Origin: Luteococcus sanguinis
GTDB taxonomy: Bacteria > Actinomycetota > Actinomycetes > Propionibacteriales > Propionibacteriaceae
Reading direction: 5' to 3'
Assembly: GCF_039527675.1 (NCBI RefSeq)
Contig: NZ_BAAAKI010000003.1
Location: forward strand, 227,811 to 291,810
DNA length: 64,000 nucleotides
The notes under the pieces were generated by a model. That model had not been told where the DNA came from. It ran no database searches and was given only the letters and a program-made list of their open reading frames with translations. The position numbers and the translations under genes are program-made. Positions 36,601 to 44,668 of the stretch are shown here, in pieces (the first letter of the stretch is position 1; every line of letters starts with the position of its first letter).

Positions 36601-36890
36601 ACCAGGACGCTCACGACCACCGGCAGGATCCACTGCAAGCACAAGAACACGAGGGCGAGCCACCAGGCGGCCCGTTTGCGGCGCAGCAGGCCGGCGCCGA
36701 CGATCGTCAGGAAGGCCGCCAGGCCGAGTCCGCCGATGTCGATCGGGAACACGACCAGGCTGAATGCCTGCACGAGCCAGTGCACCCACCGGGTGCCGCG
36801 GAACATGGCGTGCGCGATGGTCAGCAGCGAGGCGGCGAAGAACAACCTCGAGAGGTAGACCGGTGCCTTGCGTTCCCAGAATGCGACCAC
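33612..36890 (-). CDS. lysX: Lysylphosphatidylglycerol synthetase / lysyl-tRNA ligase fusion
   Basis: This 1092-residue fusion protein both charges tRNA-Lys and transfers lysine onto phosphatidylglycerol. The N-terminal part (about residues 1-235) has several membrane helices, residues 240-600 form the MprF-type DUF2156 transferase domain, residues 650-780 an OB-fold anticodon-binding domain, and residues 790-1090 a class II lysyl-tRNA synthetase core with motif 2 (RNFRNEGADATHNPEF) and motif 3 (GLGIGLDRLAML). LysX in Mycobacterium has the same layout and lowers negative surface charge, giving resistance to cationic peptides. The start is a GTG at 36890. A hydrolase gene follows at once. Confidence 0.95.
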   Translation of the reverse strand: MVAFWERKAPVYLSRLFFAASLLTIAHAMFRGTRWVHWLVQAFSLVVFPIDIGGLGLAAFLTIVGAGLLRRKRAAWWLALVFLCLQWILPVVVSVLVAREWWQGHSLDEPLEQAMLSYLFNSLSVALLIVGLVVARRSFAARLTPGNMRYALATLAVGLTTSVATGLLLGWLTGHEGGPRNRLLSILDHLVFGSAASRPRMVPEWVQLFVGSLFALTMLGALLVLLRSQRQRANLPLDHELHVRALLDENPDDSLGYFNTRRDKQTRFSATGQAGVAYRVQGGVCLASGDPLGRREHWPAALASWLEMVRHYGWTPAVVGASEDGAVAWDRAGLRVIRVGDEAILRPDRFDLAGHELKAVRQTVERLTRAGYQTRVRRHRDIGAAELQRLIGLADRWRDGDDRGFSMALNRLGDPLDGNCLLVEALFPDDHLGDREDARVAGLLSFVPWGRDGLSLDVMRRNPEADNGVTELMVTGLMTAGREFGIRRVSLNFAVFRSTIEEGERVGASRVRRLQRRTLMLFSRWFQIEQLYRSNVKYAPQWSPRFLAYEEAADLGPVGAAMGVAEGFLDVPHWLDPLPVPQQQLVATDDPRVVAFLTRPGTEVAARRLPEQVRRRFDERAEIIASGAQAYPVHTGVDAHCADVAGAPGRAMTVGGRVMAVSDHGGVVFARVQDWSGQAQVLLDQASLGREELRRFSRAVDLGDHFSFTGTTGASRNGSPSLLAQAWQLTSKCLRPLPDKHRGLADPELLVRNRHLDLVMNRASRDRLAARSRTIQSVRQTLLGRDFLEVETPILQTIHGGANARPFRTHINAYDLDLYLRIAPELYLKRLMVGGLDRIFEIGRNFRNEGADATHNPEFTVLEAYQANGDYQSMRVLTEQLVRDAAVAATGGTIVRGRDPHGVEHEVDLAEPWRWVSVHEAVSQASGVELTPDTPREQLAGLVRQVGGEVDPRWTRGAVLDELYDHFCEKQTMAPTFYCDFPAESSPLTRPHRDDPRLAERWDLVMFGSELGTAYSELVDPVVQRERLTQQSLQAAGGDPEAMELDEDFLTALEYGMAPTGGLGIGLDRLAMLMTGASIRESIAFPLVRPRS

Positions 36891-36990
36891 GATGTCACTC
36901 TTGCACCAGCCACTGACAAATGTCTGTGACCGCTCACCACACGAGCCAAGCGATGACCTCGTCGGTGACCGGCTCGGCCCCTACCGACCG

Positions 36991-38322
36991 TCAGGAATCG
37001 AGCGTCTCCAGCAGGACGGGAACCAGCTGCTGGCGCTGCCACGGCCGGGCTCCGAGCTCGGCGAGCCGCGCGTCGATCGTCTCGTGGGTCAGCGGCACCG
37101 GCGGCTCGAAGGTGATCCGGCGCAGGGTGTCGGGGCTCACCAGGTTCTCCGGCGGCATCGACAGCTTCTCCGCCAGTTGCTGGGTGGCGGGACGGGCCGC
37201 ATTCCACCGGGCGAAGGCATCGGGCCAGCGACGTTCCCACTGGCGCGGCATGGGCGGTCCATCCAGCGGCGTGCGCACCGGCGGCAGCTCGCGGGCAGGC
37301 AGCTCCGCAACGCGCTCCAGCGCGGCGAGCCAGTTGTTCTCGTACTGGCGGGCCGTCCGACGCTTGAAGCCGTCGATACGGCGCATCTGCTCCTTGGTGG
37401 GGACCGCCGGCGGCCGCCCGACAAGGCCCGCCAGCTCGCTGATTGCTTTGTCCTGCACGACCTTGCCGGGTGCCTTGTCAAGCCGACGTGCGATCTCGTC
37501 GCGGGTCGTCCACAACTCGCGGACGACGGCCAGCCCCAGTGGGCTGCGGACGGTGTGCATGCCTGAGGTACGGCGCCAGCGCTCGCCGGTGGGCTCGGGC
37601 GGTTGCCGGTAGACCTCCACCAAATGCGCGAACTCCTGCTCCGCCCACTCGAGCTTCCCGGCGGCGGCCAGGTCGGCGGCCAGTTTCTCGCGCAGCTCCA
37701 CCAGCAACTCGACGTCGAGCGCCGCGTAGACGAGCCAGTCGCTGGGGATCGGGCGTCTGGACCAGTCCGCGGCGGAGTGCTCCTTGAGCAGGTGCAGGCC
37801 GAAGTACTGCTCGACCATGGCGCCCAGCCCGACCCTCGGGAGGCCGAGCAGGCGTCCTGCCAGCTCGGTGTCGAAGATGCGTTCGGGCACCATTCCAGCT
37901 TCGACGAGACAGGGCAGGTCCTGGGTGGCGGCGTGGATGACCCACTCCGCGTCCTCGATCGCCTCCGACAGGTCGCCCAGCTGTGCCCGGCCAGAGCCGT
38001 CCTCGAAGGCGATCGGGTCGATGATGAAGCTGCCCGAGCCCGCGCGCCGCAGCTGGAAGAGGTAGGACTTGGCTGAGTAGCGGAAGCTCTGTGCGCGCTC
38101 GGCGTCGACCGCCACCGGGCCGGTGCCCGGCCGCAGGCTCTCGATACAGGCGGCCAGGGCTGCGGGGGTGTCGACGACCTCCGGAATACCGTCCGCGGGC
38201 ATGTCGAGCACGGGCAGTGGTGCCTGTTCCTTGGGGCGGGTGGCCTCGGCGGGAGTGGCGGCACTGTTCGGCTGTCCAGCACTGATCGGCTGTCCAACAC
38301 TGATCGGCTGTTCCTCCCTCAT
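36991..38322 (-). CDS. rnd: Ribonuclease D
   Basis: This 443-residue 3'-5' exoribonuclease has the DEDD catalytic residues in VAVDAERAQSFRYS (Asp and Glu), HAATQDLPCL (Asp) and the YAALDVELLVEL segment (Tyr and Asp). A C-terminal HRDC domain appears from about residue 215 (AVVRELWTTRDEIARRLDKAP) and is repeated further on. The first 60 residues hold a repeat of QPIS-type units and are probably disordered. The ATG overlaps the stop of the DUF3000 gene (ATGA). RNase D trims tRNA 3' ends. Confidence 0.93.
   Translation of the reverse strand: MREEQPISVGQPISAGQPNSAATPAEATRPKEQAPLPVLDMPADGIPEVVDTPAALAACIESLRPGTGPVAVDAERAQSFRYSAKSYLFQLRRAGSGSFIIDPIAFEDGSGRAQLGDLSEAIEDAEWVIHAATQDLPCLVEAGMVPERIFDTELAGRLLGLPRVGLGAMVEQYFGLHLLKEHSAADWSRRPIPSDWLVYAALDVELLVELREKLAADLAAAGKLEWAEQEFAHLVEVYRQPPEPTGERWRRTSGMHTVRSPLGLAVVRELWTTRDEIARRLDKAPGKVVQDKAISELAGLVGRPPAVPTKEQMRRIDGFKRRTARQYENNWLAALERVAELPARELPPVRTPLDGPPMPRQWERRWPDAFARWNAARPATQQLAEKLSMPPENLVSPDTLRRITFEPPVPLTHETIDARLAELGARPWQRQQLVPVLLETLDS
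38262..38315. repeat. 18-bp in-frame tandem repeat at the start of rnd
   Basis: Three copies of a CACTGATCGGCTGTCCAA-like unit lie at 38262-38279, 38280-38297 and 38298-38315, with a few mismatches in the outer copies. They encode the repeated QPIS/AGQP units at the N-terminus of RNase D. Confidence 0.88.
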
Positions 38323-38906
38323 CGAGCCCGTCCCAACGAGATGGGGACGACGCCATCCGGGAGCGGCTGCACGCCGGCGGTCATGCACAGCAGGTCCTGC
38401 CAAGCGGCCAGGTGGGCGCCGAGGGAGTGCTCATCGTCGATCAATGGGGTCCAGGAGGCACGGATCTCCACCTCGGCGCGATCCGGGTCGTCCTGCATCC
38501 CACCGAAGCACCGGCTGGAGACGGCGGTCACGGTGCCGGACGCTGCCACATAGGGTGCGTGGTGGGCCTCCAGGGCGTCCGTCAGCCACGACCAGCCAAC
38601 TTCGGCCAGGAAGGGGTCGGTGACCATTTCGAGGTCCACTTCGGCCCGCGCGAAGGTCACGCAGCGGTACTCGCCCTCCCAGGCCTCGACTCCGGCCGGG
38701 TCGTGCAACAAGACCAGCCGACCGTTGCCCAGCTCCTCGTTTCCACTCATGACGTCGGCTGCGATCGCCACCGAGTGGGGCGCAATGCGTTGCGGGGAGG
38801 GGATGTCCTCCACCTCGACCTCGGACCGCCAGCCGAAGGCCGCCAGTTCCCGGGCCAGCTCGTCAAAGCTCAGCGCGCTGGCTCGTCCGGGTAGTTGGGG
38901 GCTCAC
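38319..38906 (-). CDS. DUF3000 family protein
   Basis: This 195-residue protein matches DUF3000 (LSFDELARELAAFGWRSEVEVEDIPSPQ near the start, then LAEVGWSWLTDALEAHHAPYVAASGTVT). It starts at a GTG at 38906, and a TACCCT hexamer six bases upstream on this strand suggests a leaderless mRNA. It is divergent from hemE and overlaps rnd. In actinobacteria DUF3000 is commonly found beside hemE and rnd. The function is unknown. Confidence 0.86.
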   Translation of the reverse strand: MSPQLPGRASALSFDELARELAAFGWRSEVEVEDIPSPQRIAPHSVAIAADVMSGNEELGNGRLVLLHDPAGVEAWEGEYRCVTFARAEVDLEMVTDPFLAEVGWSWLTDALEAHHAPYVAASGTVTAVSSRCFGGMQDDPDRAEVEIRASWTPLIDDEHSLGAHLAAWQDLLCMTAGVQPLPDGVVPISLGRAR

Positions 38907-39000
38907 AGGTCGAGGGTATGCAACGGGGGCTGTCGGGGCCGGGAGCGACTCGCCGGTCACGCCTGCGACCGGGCCCCTCGCCGATTCCGTCCGGCCTTCG

Positions 39001-39027
39001 CGGCTGTGGTTGTGCGGCTGTGGTTGT
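39001..39027. repeat. 14-bp tandem duplication in the hemE upstream region
   Basis: CGGCTGTGGTTGT occurs at 39001-39013 and at 39015-39027, one base apart, in the divergent DUF3000-hemE intergenic region. The second copy lies just before the GTG of hemE and overlaps its likely -10 region. Confidence 0.85.
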
Positions 39028-39036
39028 ATTGCGGGC

Positions 39037-40107
39037 GTGAACCAGCCTCTTGTCGCCGACCCGGCCCCGCACGAGCCCGCACTCGTCGCGGCTGCCCACC
39101 GACGCCAGGGCACTGCCCTGCCCGTGTGGTTCATGCGCCAGGCCGGACGTTCCCTGCCCGAGTACCGCGAACTGCGCGTCGGGACGCAGATGCTCCAGGC
39201 CTGCGCCGATCCCGAAATGGTCGTCGAGGTCACGCTCCAGCCCGTCCGCCGCCATCACGTCGACGCGGCCATCTTCTTCAGCGACATCATGGTGCCGCTG
39301 AAGGCGATCGGCGTCGACCTGGACATCGTCGCGGGCACCGGCCCGGTCGTGGCCAAGCCGGTCACCTCGATGGATGACCTCGACCAGCTCGTCCCGCTGA
39401 CCCCCGAGCACGTCGCTTTCGTCACCGAGTCGGTCACCCGTCTGGTCGCCGAGCTCGGGGACATCCCCCTGATCGGCTTCGCTGGCGCCCCCTTCACCCT
39501 GGCCAGCTACCTGGTCGAGGGCGGTCCGTCCAAGGACCACTCCCGCACCAAGGCGATGATGGTCGGCGACCCGCAGCTGTGGGCCGAGTTGTGCCACCGC
39601 CTCGCGGTGATCAGCGCCGCCTTCCTGCAGGTGCAGGTGGACGCGGGCGCGCAGGCCGTCCAGCTCTTCGACTCCTGGGCCGGTGCCCTGTCCGAGCGGG
39701 ACTACCGCGAGCGCGTCCTGCCGCACAGCCAGTTCGTCTTCGACCAGCTGGGGGAGCGCGTCCCCCGGATCCACTTCGGGGTCGGGACGGCCGAGCTGCT
39801 GCCCGCCATGTCGGAGGCCGGGGCCGACGTCGTGGGCGTGGACTGGCGCACCCCGCTGGACGTCGCTGCGGCCCGAATCGGCGGCCAGAAGGCCGTCCAG
39901 GGCAACCTCGACCCCTCGCTGCTGCTGGCGCCCTGGCCGGTGTTGGCCGAGCGGGTCCGCGAGGTCATCCGCGCGGGCGCCAAGGCGCCAGGACACATCT
40001 TCAACCTGGGTCACGGCGTCCCGCCGACCACCGACCCCGACGTGCTGACCCGCATCGTCGAACTCATCCATGCCGAAGGTCCCGCCTTGCGGGCCGAGGC
40101 CAGGTAA
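39037..40107 (+). CDS. hemE: Uroporphyrinogen decarboxylase
   Basis: This 356-residue enzyme removes four carboxyl groups from uroporphyrinogen III to give coproporphyrinogen III. Diagnostic segments are FMRQAGRSLPEYRELR near residue 32, the SDIMVP motif with the catalytic Asp, FAGAPFTLASYLVEGG and FNLGHGVPPTTD near the C-terminus. The GTG start at 39037 gives the standard length. hemQ follows 11 bp after the stop with an AAGGAG ribosome-binding site. Confidence 0.96.
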   Translation: MNQPLVADPAPHEPALVAAAHRRQGTALPVWFMRQAGRSLPEYRELRVGTQMLQACADPEMVVEVTLQPVRRHHVDAAIFFSDIMVPLKAIGVDLDIVAGTGPVVAKPVTSMDDLDQLVPLTPEHVAFVTESVTRLVAELGDIPLIGFAGAPFTLASYLVEGGPSKDHSRTKAMMVGDPQLWAELCHRLAVISAAFLQVQVDAGAQAVQLFDSWAGALSERDYRERVLPHSQFVFDQLGERVPRIHFGVGTAELLPAMSEAGADVVGVDWRTPLDVAAARIGGQKAVQGNLDPSLLLAPWPVLAERVREVIRAGAKAPGHIFNLGHGVPPTTDPDVLTRIVELIHAEGPALRAEAR

Positions 40108-40118
40108 GGAGCACTTTC

Positions 40119-40862
40119 ATGACCACCCAGCACGACGAGCACAATCCCCAGGCCAGGATCAACGCCGAGTCGATCAACGAGTCCATCAACTACGCGATGT
40201 ACTCGGTCTTCGCCCGCACCCAGGCCGTCGGCGCCGATGCCGCGGCTGAGGCCCTGGCCGCGGTCGAGAAGGCCACCGAGGGACGCGGTCTGGTCATTCG
40301 CGGCTGGTACGACATCGCGGGTTTCCGCGCCGACGCCGACCTGATGGTCTGGTGGCACGCCCCCGACTCCGAGGTGCTCCAGGACGCCTACCTCGCCCTG
40401 CGCGCCACCGAGCTGGGCCAGACGCTGCTGCCCGTGTGGTCCCAGGTGGGCCTGCACCGCGCCGCCGAGTTCAACCGCTCCCACATCCCTGCCTTCCTGG
40501 CCGGTGAGCAGGCGAAGCAGCACATCTGCGTGTACCCCTTCGTCCGCTCGACCGAGTGGTACCTGCTGCCCGAGGACGAGCGCAAGGCGATGCTGCGCGA
40601 GCACGGCATGCTGGCCCTGCCCTACCCGGACGTCCGCGCGAACACGATCGCCGCCTTCGCCCTGGGCGACTACGAGTGGCTTCTCAGCTTCGAGGCGGAC
40701 GACCTGTACCGCATCCTCGACCTGATGCGTGACCTGCGCGCCGCCAAGGCCCGTGCCCACATGCGCGAGGAGCAGCCCTTCTTCACCGGACGTCGTCGCG
40801 AGCTCGCCGAGATCGTCGCCAGCTGGGGCGCCCCGGCCGAAGGTGCCTGCGGCTGCTGCTGA
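40119..40862 (+). CDS. hemQ: Coproheme decarboxylase (chlorite dismutase-like HemQ)
   Basis: This 247-residue protein is an actinobacterial HemQ/ChdC: MYSVFARTQAVGADAAAEAL near the N-terminus, the YPFVRSTEWYLLPEDERKAML core with the catalytic Tyr, and the EWLLSFEADDLYRILDLMRDL C-terminal part. HemQ converts coproheme to haem b, the final step of the coproporphyrin-dependent pathway. Pairing with hemE and the ferrochelatase elsewhere in the window supports this. It ends in a short Cys-rich tail (GACGCC) and has a strong ribosome-binding site. Confidence 0.94.
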   Translation: MTTQHDEHNPQARINAESINESINYAMYSVFARTQAVGADAAAEALAAVEKATEGRGLVIRGWYDIAGFRADADLMVWWHAPDSEVLQDAYLALRATELGQTLLPVWSQVGLHRAAEFNRSHIPAFLAGEQAKQHICVYPFVRSTEWYLLPEDERKAMLREHGMLALPYPDVRANTIAAFALGDYEWLLSFEADDLYRILDLMRDLRAAKARAHMREEQPFFTGRRRELAEIVASWGAPAEGACGCC

Positions 40863-40940
40863 ACACCCCGAACGACCTGCCCACCGGCCAGCAAACCCAT
40901 CAGGGTTTTCGGGCCGGTGCGCTATCTTTGGTCCAAAGTG

Positions 40941-41063
40941 CTCCCGGGGTCGGTGCAAGTCCGAACCGGCGGTGAGAGTCCGCGACCCGACCAGGCCGGT
41001 ACGGCTGGGCGGTTGAACCGGTGGAATTCCGGTACCGACGGTGAAAGTCCGGATGGGAGGAAG
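40941..41063 (+). promoter_or_regulatory. FMN riboswitch (RFN element)
   Basis: The sequence carries the conserved blocks of the RFN element: GGTGCAAGTCCGAACCGGCGG near 40954, GTGAGAGTCCGCGACCC, GGTGGAATTCCGGTACCGACGG near 41020, GTGAAAGTCCGGATGGGAGGA near 41041, and the closing P1 pairing of CTCCC (40943-40947) with GGGAG (41055-41059). FMN riboswitches turn riboflavin synthesis or uptake off when FMN is plentiful. Between it and the ribX start lie several short hairpins and no T-run, so control is more likely at translation than by termination. Confidence 0.93.
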
Positions 41064-41188
41064 CGCTGGCTGGTTTCGTCGTGGCGACGAGGCCGCGGTG
41101 GCGTGCCGATACACGCCTCGCGCGGTCGGCCAGCCCGCGGATTCCCGCATGCCCCGGGTCATGATGACGACGACCGGGAGGACGAAGA

Positions 41189-41956
41189 GTGATCGGCAGC
41201 AGGATGCGGGCGGTCGTTGCACCGTTGGCGTTGGGCTGCGCACTGCTGCTGGGCTGGGTGCTCACGGCGAAGATCGGCCAGATGCCGCGCTTCGTACTGC
41301 CGACGCCGGCTGACGTGCTGGATGCCCTGCACCTGCAGCTGTCGTCGCGTTCCTTCTGGCGATCCCTCTGCGTCACCCTCTTCGAGGCTTTCGGTGGCTC
41401 CACGCTGGGTGCCGCCGTCGCCATCCCCTTGGCCGTCGCGATCCATGAGTCGCGGTGGTTCTCCGCCGCGACCCAGCCCTTCCTAGGGGCAACGCAGGCC
41501 ATCCCCGCGATCGTCCTGGCGCCGCTGCTGGTGCTGTGGGTCGGTTACGGACTCGTCCCGGTGATGGTGCTGTGCGCGCTGATGGTCTTCTTCCCGATCC
41601 TGGTGGCCACCGTGCTGGGATTGCGACACGTCGACCCCGAACTGGTGGCTGCCGGACGGATGGATGGCGCCGGCACCCTCAGCCTGTTGCGCCACATCGA
41701 GGGGCCGCTGTCCCTGCCGTCCACACTCGCCGGGCTGCGCAATGGCTTCACCCTGTCGATCACCGGCGCGGTCGTCGGCGAGATGGTGATGGGAGGGTCT
41801 GGCTTGGGGGAGCTGCTCACCATTCAGCGCGACCGGCTCGACACCCCCGGGATGTTTGCCACGATCGGCGTGCTCTGTCTGGTCGCGGCCACGATCTACT
41901 CGATCATCCGCTGGCTTGAGCACCGCATCAGCTTCACCGATGCCGCTGCTGATTGA
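41189..41956 (+). CDS. ribX: ABC transporter permease, predicted riboflavin uptake
   Basis: This 255-residue protein is a SsuC/ThiX-type ABC permease with about six membrane helices; the conserved EAA loop is in VAAGRMDGAGTLSLLRHIEGP near residue 150. A GGGAGG ribosome-binding site precedes the GTG. The FMN riboswitch directly upstream and the substrate-binding gene directly downstream match the RibXY arrangement predicted to import riboflavin. No ATPase gene is adjacent, so an ATPase encoded elsewhere would be shared. Confidence 0.87.
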   Translation: MIGSRMRAVVAPLALGCALLLGWVLTAKIGQMPRFVLPTPADVLDALHLQLSSRSFWRSLCVTLFEAFGGSTLGAAVAIPLAVAIHESRWFSAATQPFLGATQAIPAIVLAPLLVLWVGYGLVPVMVLCALMVFFPILVATVLGLRHVDPELVAAGRMDGAGTLSLLRHIEGPLSLPSTLAGLRNGFTLSITGAVVGEMVMGGSGLGELLTIQRDRLDTPGMFATIGVLCLVAATIYSIIRWLEHRISFTDAAAD

Positions 41957-41998
41957 CCATTCCATTCCCACCCGCCGCACCTACCGACAGGAACACCC

Positions 41999-43069
41999 AT
42001 GAACCGACGCCAGCTGCTCCAGGTCTCCGTGGCCGCCACCACCCTTGGTCTGGCTGCCTGCAATGGCACTGCCAGCCAGAAGGCGGGAGAGCAGGCATCG
42101 TCCGCCTCCACCTCGCCCAACGCCACCACGTCGGCCGCGACGGCGTCGGGTTCGTCGTCCACTTCGTCCAAGCCGGTGCTCGGGCTCACCTACATCCCCA
42201 ATGTGCAGTTCGCGCCCTTCTACTGGGGTGTTGACAAGGGTGTGTTCGCTGCCGGTGGGCAGGACATTGCCCTGCGCCACCATGGGGCGCAGGAGGGTCT
42301 GTTCACGGCCCTGGCTGCAGGCCAGGAACAGTACGTCATCGCCGGTGGTGACGAGCTGGTGCAGGCCTTCACCGAGGGCATGGAACTGGTCTCCATCGCC
42401 ACCATGTACCAGCACTACCCGGTGCGGGTGATCGTCCCCGAAGACTCGACGATCACCGACCTGACCGGCCTCAAGGGCAAGAGGCTCGGCATCCCGGGCA
42501 AGTTCGGGGAGGCCTGGTTCGGCACGCTGGTCGCGTTGAACACCGCGCGCCTCACCCAGGACGACGTCACGATCCAGACCATCGGCTACACCTCCCAGGC
42601 CGCCCTGACCACCGGCAAGGTGGACGCGGTGGTGGGCTACACCAACAATGACGCGGTCCAGTTCGAGCAGAACGGCTTGGCGGTCCGCGAGCTTGAGCTG
42701 GCACCCGAGGTGCCGCTGGTCGCCGTCAGCCTGATCACAACCTTCGAGCACCTCAAGGCGAACCGCGAGGAGGCGCAAGCGGTGGCGAAGGCGATGGTCG
42801 AGTCGATGAGGGCCGTCGCCGCCGACCCCGAGGCGGCTGTGACCGTGGCCGCCACCCATGTCACCGGCCTGGACGAGGCGACGGCGCGCAAGAACGCCTT
42901 GGCCACGCTGAAGGCCACCGTGCCGCTCTACGAGAGCGACGGAGAGATCACGGGTGCCATCGTGGAGCGGACCTGGGGCAACATGACCACCTTCATGAAG
43001 GCCCAGGGCCTGATCGACAAGGCAGTCGACGGGGCCTCGATGATCGACCCCTTGGTGCTCGCCAGCTGA
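41999..43069 (+). CDS. ribY: ABC transporter substrate-binding lipoprotein, predicted riboflavin-binding
   Basis: This 356-residue protein starts with a lipoprotein signal (MNRRQLLQVSVAATTLGLAAC, lipobox LAAC near residue 20) and then a Ser/Thr-rich linker to about residue 58. The mature part is an NMT1/THI5-like periplasmic binding protein: VLGLTYIPNVQFAPFYWGVDKG opens the domain and the LTGLKGKRLGIPGKFGE segment lies mid-way. Position after an FMN riboswitch and ribX suggests it binds riboflavin on the outside of the membrane; THI5-like proteins elsewhere bind pyrimidines or thiamine precursors. Confidence 0.86.
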   Translation: MNRRQLLQVSVAATTLGLAACNGTASQKAGEQASSASTSPNATTSAATASGSSSTSSKPVLGLTYIPNVQFAPFYWGVDKGVFAAGGQDIALRHHGAQEGLFTALAAGQEQYVIAGGDELVQAFTEGMELVSIATMYQHYPVRVIVPEDSTITDLTGLKGKRLGIPGKFGEAWFGTLVALNTARLTQDDVTIQTIGYTSQAALTTGKVDAVVGYTNNDAVQFEQNGLAVRELELAPEVPLVAVSLITTFEHLKANREEAQAVAKAMVESMRAVAADPEAAVTVAATHVTGLDEATARKNALATLKATVPLYESDGEITGAIVERTWGNMTTFMKAQGLIDKAVDGASMIDPLVLAS

Positions 43070-43090
43070 CCTGGCCTGGGCTCGGCAGGA

Positions 43091-43510
43091 TCAGGCCTTT
43101 GGCTCGAGCGTCAGGCAGACCGAGTTGATGCAGTAGCGCAGGTCGGTGGGAGTCTCGTAGCCCTCGCCCTCGAAGACGTGACCCAGGTGCGAGTCGCAGG
43201 AAGCGCAGCGCACTTCGGTGCGCGGACGGCCGGGGATCGTCGTGTCGCGCAGGTAGCGGACGGTGTCCTCGGCCAGCGGGGCGAAGAAGGACGGCCAGCC
43301 ACAATGGCTGGCGAACTTCTCGTCCGAACGGAACAACTCGGCGCCACACGCGCGGCAGGAGTAGACGCCCTCGGTGGTCGTGTCCGTGTACTCGCCGACG
43401 AAGGGGGCCTCTGTGCCGGCCTCGCGCAGCACCTTGTACTCGAGGTCGTTCAGCTTGGCTCGCCATTCGTCCTCGCTGAGCAGCACCTTCGGCGTGGGCA
43501 TGTCAGTCAT
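43091..43510 (-). CDS. msrB: Peptide-methionine (R)-S-oxide reductase
   Basis: This 139-residue enzyme reduces the R form of methionine sulfoxide in proteins. It has the two zinc-binding CxxC pairs (CRACGAELF and CASCDSHLGHVF), the substrate-binding HCGWPSFF and the catalytic Cys in RYCINSVCL. The family often has Ala where Val occurs in INSV. The gene is divergent from the LigD-like polymerase gene and convergent with ribY. Confidence 0.95.
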   Translation of the reverse strand: MTDMPTPKVLLSEDEWRAKLNDLEYKVLREAGTEAPFVGEYTDTTTEGVYSCRACGAELFRSDEKFASHCGWPSFFAPLAEDTVRYLRDTTIPGRPRTEVRCASCDSHLGHVFEGEGYETPTDLRYCINSVCLTLEPKA

Positions 43511-43547
43511 GGGTCTCCCTCCGGTTGGTGGGCCCTAGGGTGGGCAC

Positions 43548-44594
43548 ATGCCCAAGGATGCCATCGAGCTGGAAATCGGCGGTCACGCCGTCCGTCTGTC
43601 CAGCCCTGACAAGGTCTACTTCCCCGAGCTGGGTCTGACCAAGAAGCACTTGGCCGAGTACGTCATCGCCGTCGGCGAGGGGATGCTGGCCGCGCTGCAT
43701 GGACGTCCGACGACCATGGAGCGCTGGCCCGGGGGAGTGCACCCCGGCATGGTGATGGCCACCCGTCAGGATGGCCGCGGCGACGCTTTCTACCAGAAGG
43801 CGGCTCCCAAGGGGATGCCGGAGCGTGTGCAGACCGTCAAGGTGACCTATCCCTCGGGGCGGACGGCCGAGCAGGTGGCCCCAACCAGCGTCGCCGACCT
43901 GGTCTGGATGGTGAACCTCGGGACGCTGCGCTTCCACCCCTGGCCGGTGACGATGCCCGACACCGAGCACGTCGACCAGCTCCGAATCGACCTCGACCCA
44001 CAGCCGGGGACCGGCTTCCCCGACGCCGTCGCGGCAGCGCACGAACTGCGCACGGTGATGACCGCGGCGGGCCTGGACCCATGGGTCAAGACTTCCGGTG
44101 GCCGCGGCCTCCACGTCTTCGCCCAGGTCCAGCCCTGCGACTTCATCGACGCCCGGCACGCCGCCATCGCGATCGGACGTGAGCTGGCCCGCCGGATGCC
44201 CGAACTGGTGACCGTGAACTGGTGGAAGGAGGAGCGCGGCGAGCGCATCTTCGTCGACTTCAACCAGATGGCCCGCGACCGGCTGATGACCAGCGCCTAC
44301 TCCGTCCGTCCGGTGCCCACCGCGACAGTGTCGGCACCCTTGCTCTGGGAGGAGCTCGACGAGGTCTCTCCCGACGACTTCACCGTGCAGACGATGCCTG
44401 CCCGGTACGCCGAGCTGAGGGACCGTTGGGCAGGCCTGTACCGGTCCACCCCGGCGCCGGTGACCACCGCGCTCGAGTGGTACGAGCGCGATGCGGTGGC
44501 CGGCGAGGGGGAGATGCCCTACCCGCCCGAGTATCCGAAGATGCCCGGCGAACCACCGCGGGTGCAGCCCAGCCGAGCCCGGTCCAAGAGCTGA
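43548..44594 (+). CDS. Stand-alone LigD-type polymerase domain protein
   Basis: This 348-residue protein has the LigD polymerase (AEP-type primase-polymerase) fold: RPTTMERWPGGVHPG near residue 53, the catalytic RIDLDPQPG with its DxD pair, KTSGGRGLHVF and VDFNQMARDR. Such enzymes fill gaps and add ribonucleotides in non-homologous end joining. There is no ligase, nuclease or Ku gene in the window, so it acts alone or with partners encoded elsewhere. A TAGGGT hexamer six bases before the ATG suggests a leaderless mRNA. Confidence 0.9.
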   Translation: MPKDAIELEIGGHAVRLSSPDKVYFPELGLTKKHLAEYVIAVGEGMLAALHGRPTTMERWPGGVHPGMVMATRQDGRGDAFYQKAAPKGMPERVQTVKVTYPSGRTAEQVAPTSVADLVWMVNLGTLRFHPWPVTMPDTEHVDQLRIDLDPQPGTGFPDAVAAAHELRTVMTAAGLDPWVKTSGGRGLHVFAQVQPCDFIDARHAAIAIGRELARRMPELVTVNWWKEERGERIFVDFNQMARDRLMTSAYSVRPVPTATVSAPLLWEELDEVSPDDFTVQTMPARYAELRDRWAGLYRSTPAPVTTALEWYERDAVAGEGEMPYPPEYPKMPGEPPRVQPSRARSKS

Positions 44595-44668
44595 CGACGC
44601 GCCGAGGAATCAGGGCCAGGAGCGCGTTTTCGCCCCCCACTCGCCCGCCGGCGCGCGACAATGGTCGG

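Noticed and set aside
34134..36929. A 931-residue reading frame on the plus strand opposite lysX
   Set aside because: It is a shadow frame. The minus strand encodes all LysX domains with conserved motifs.
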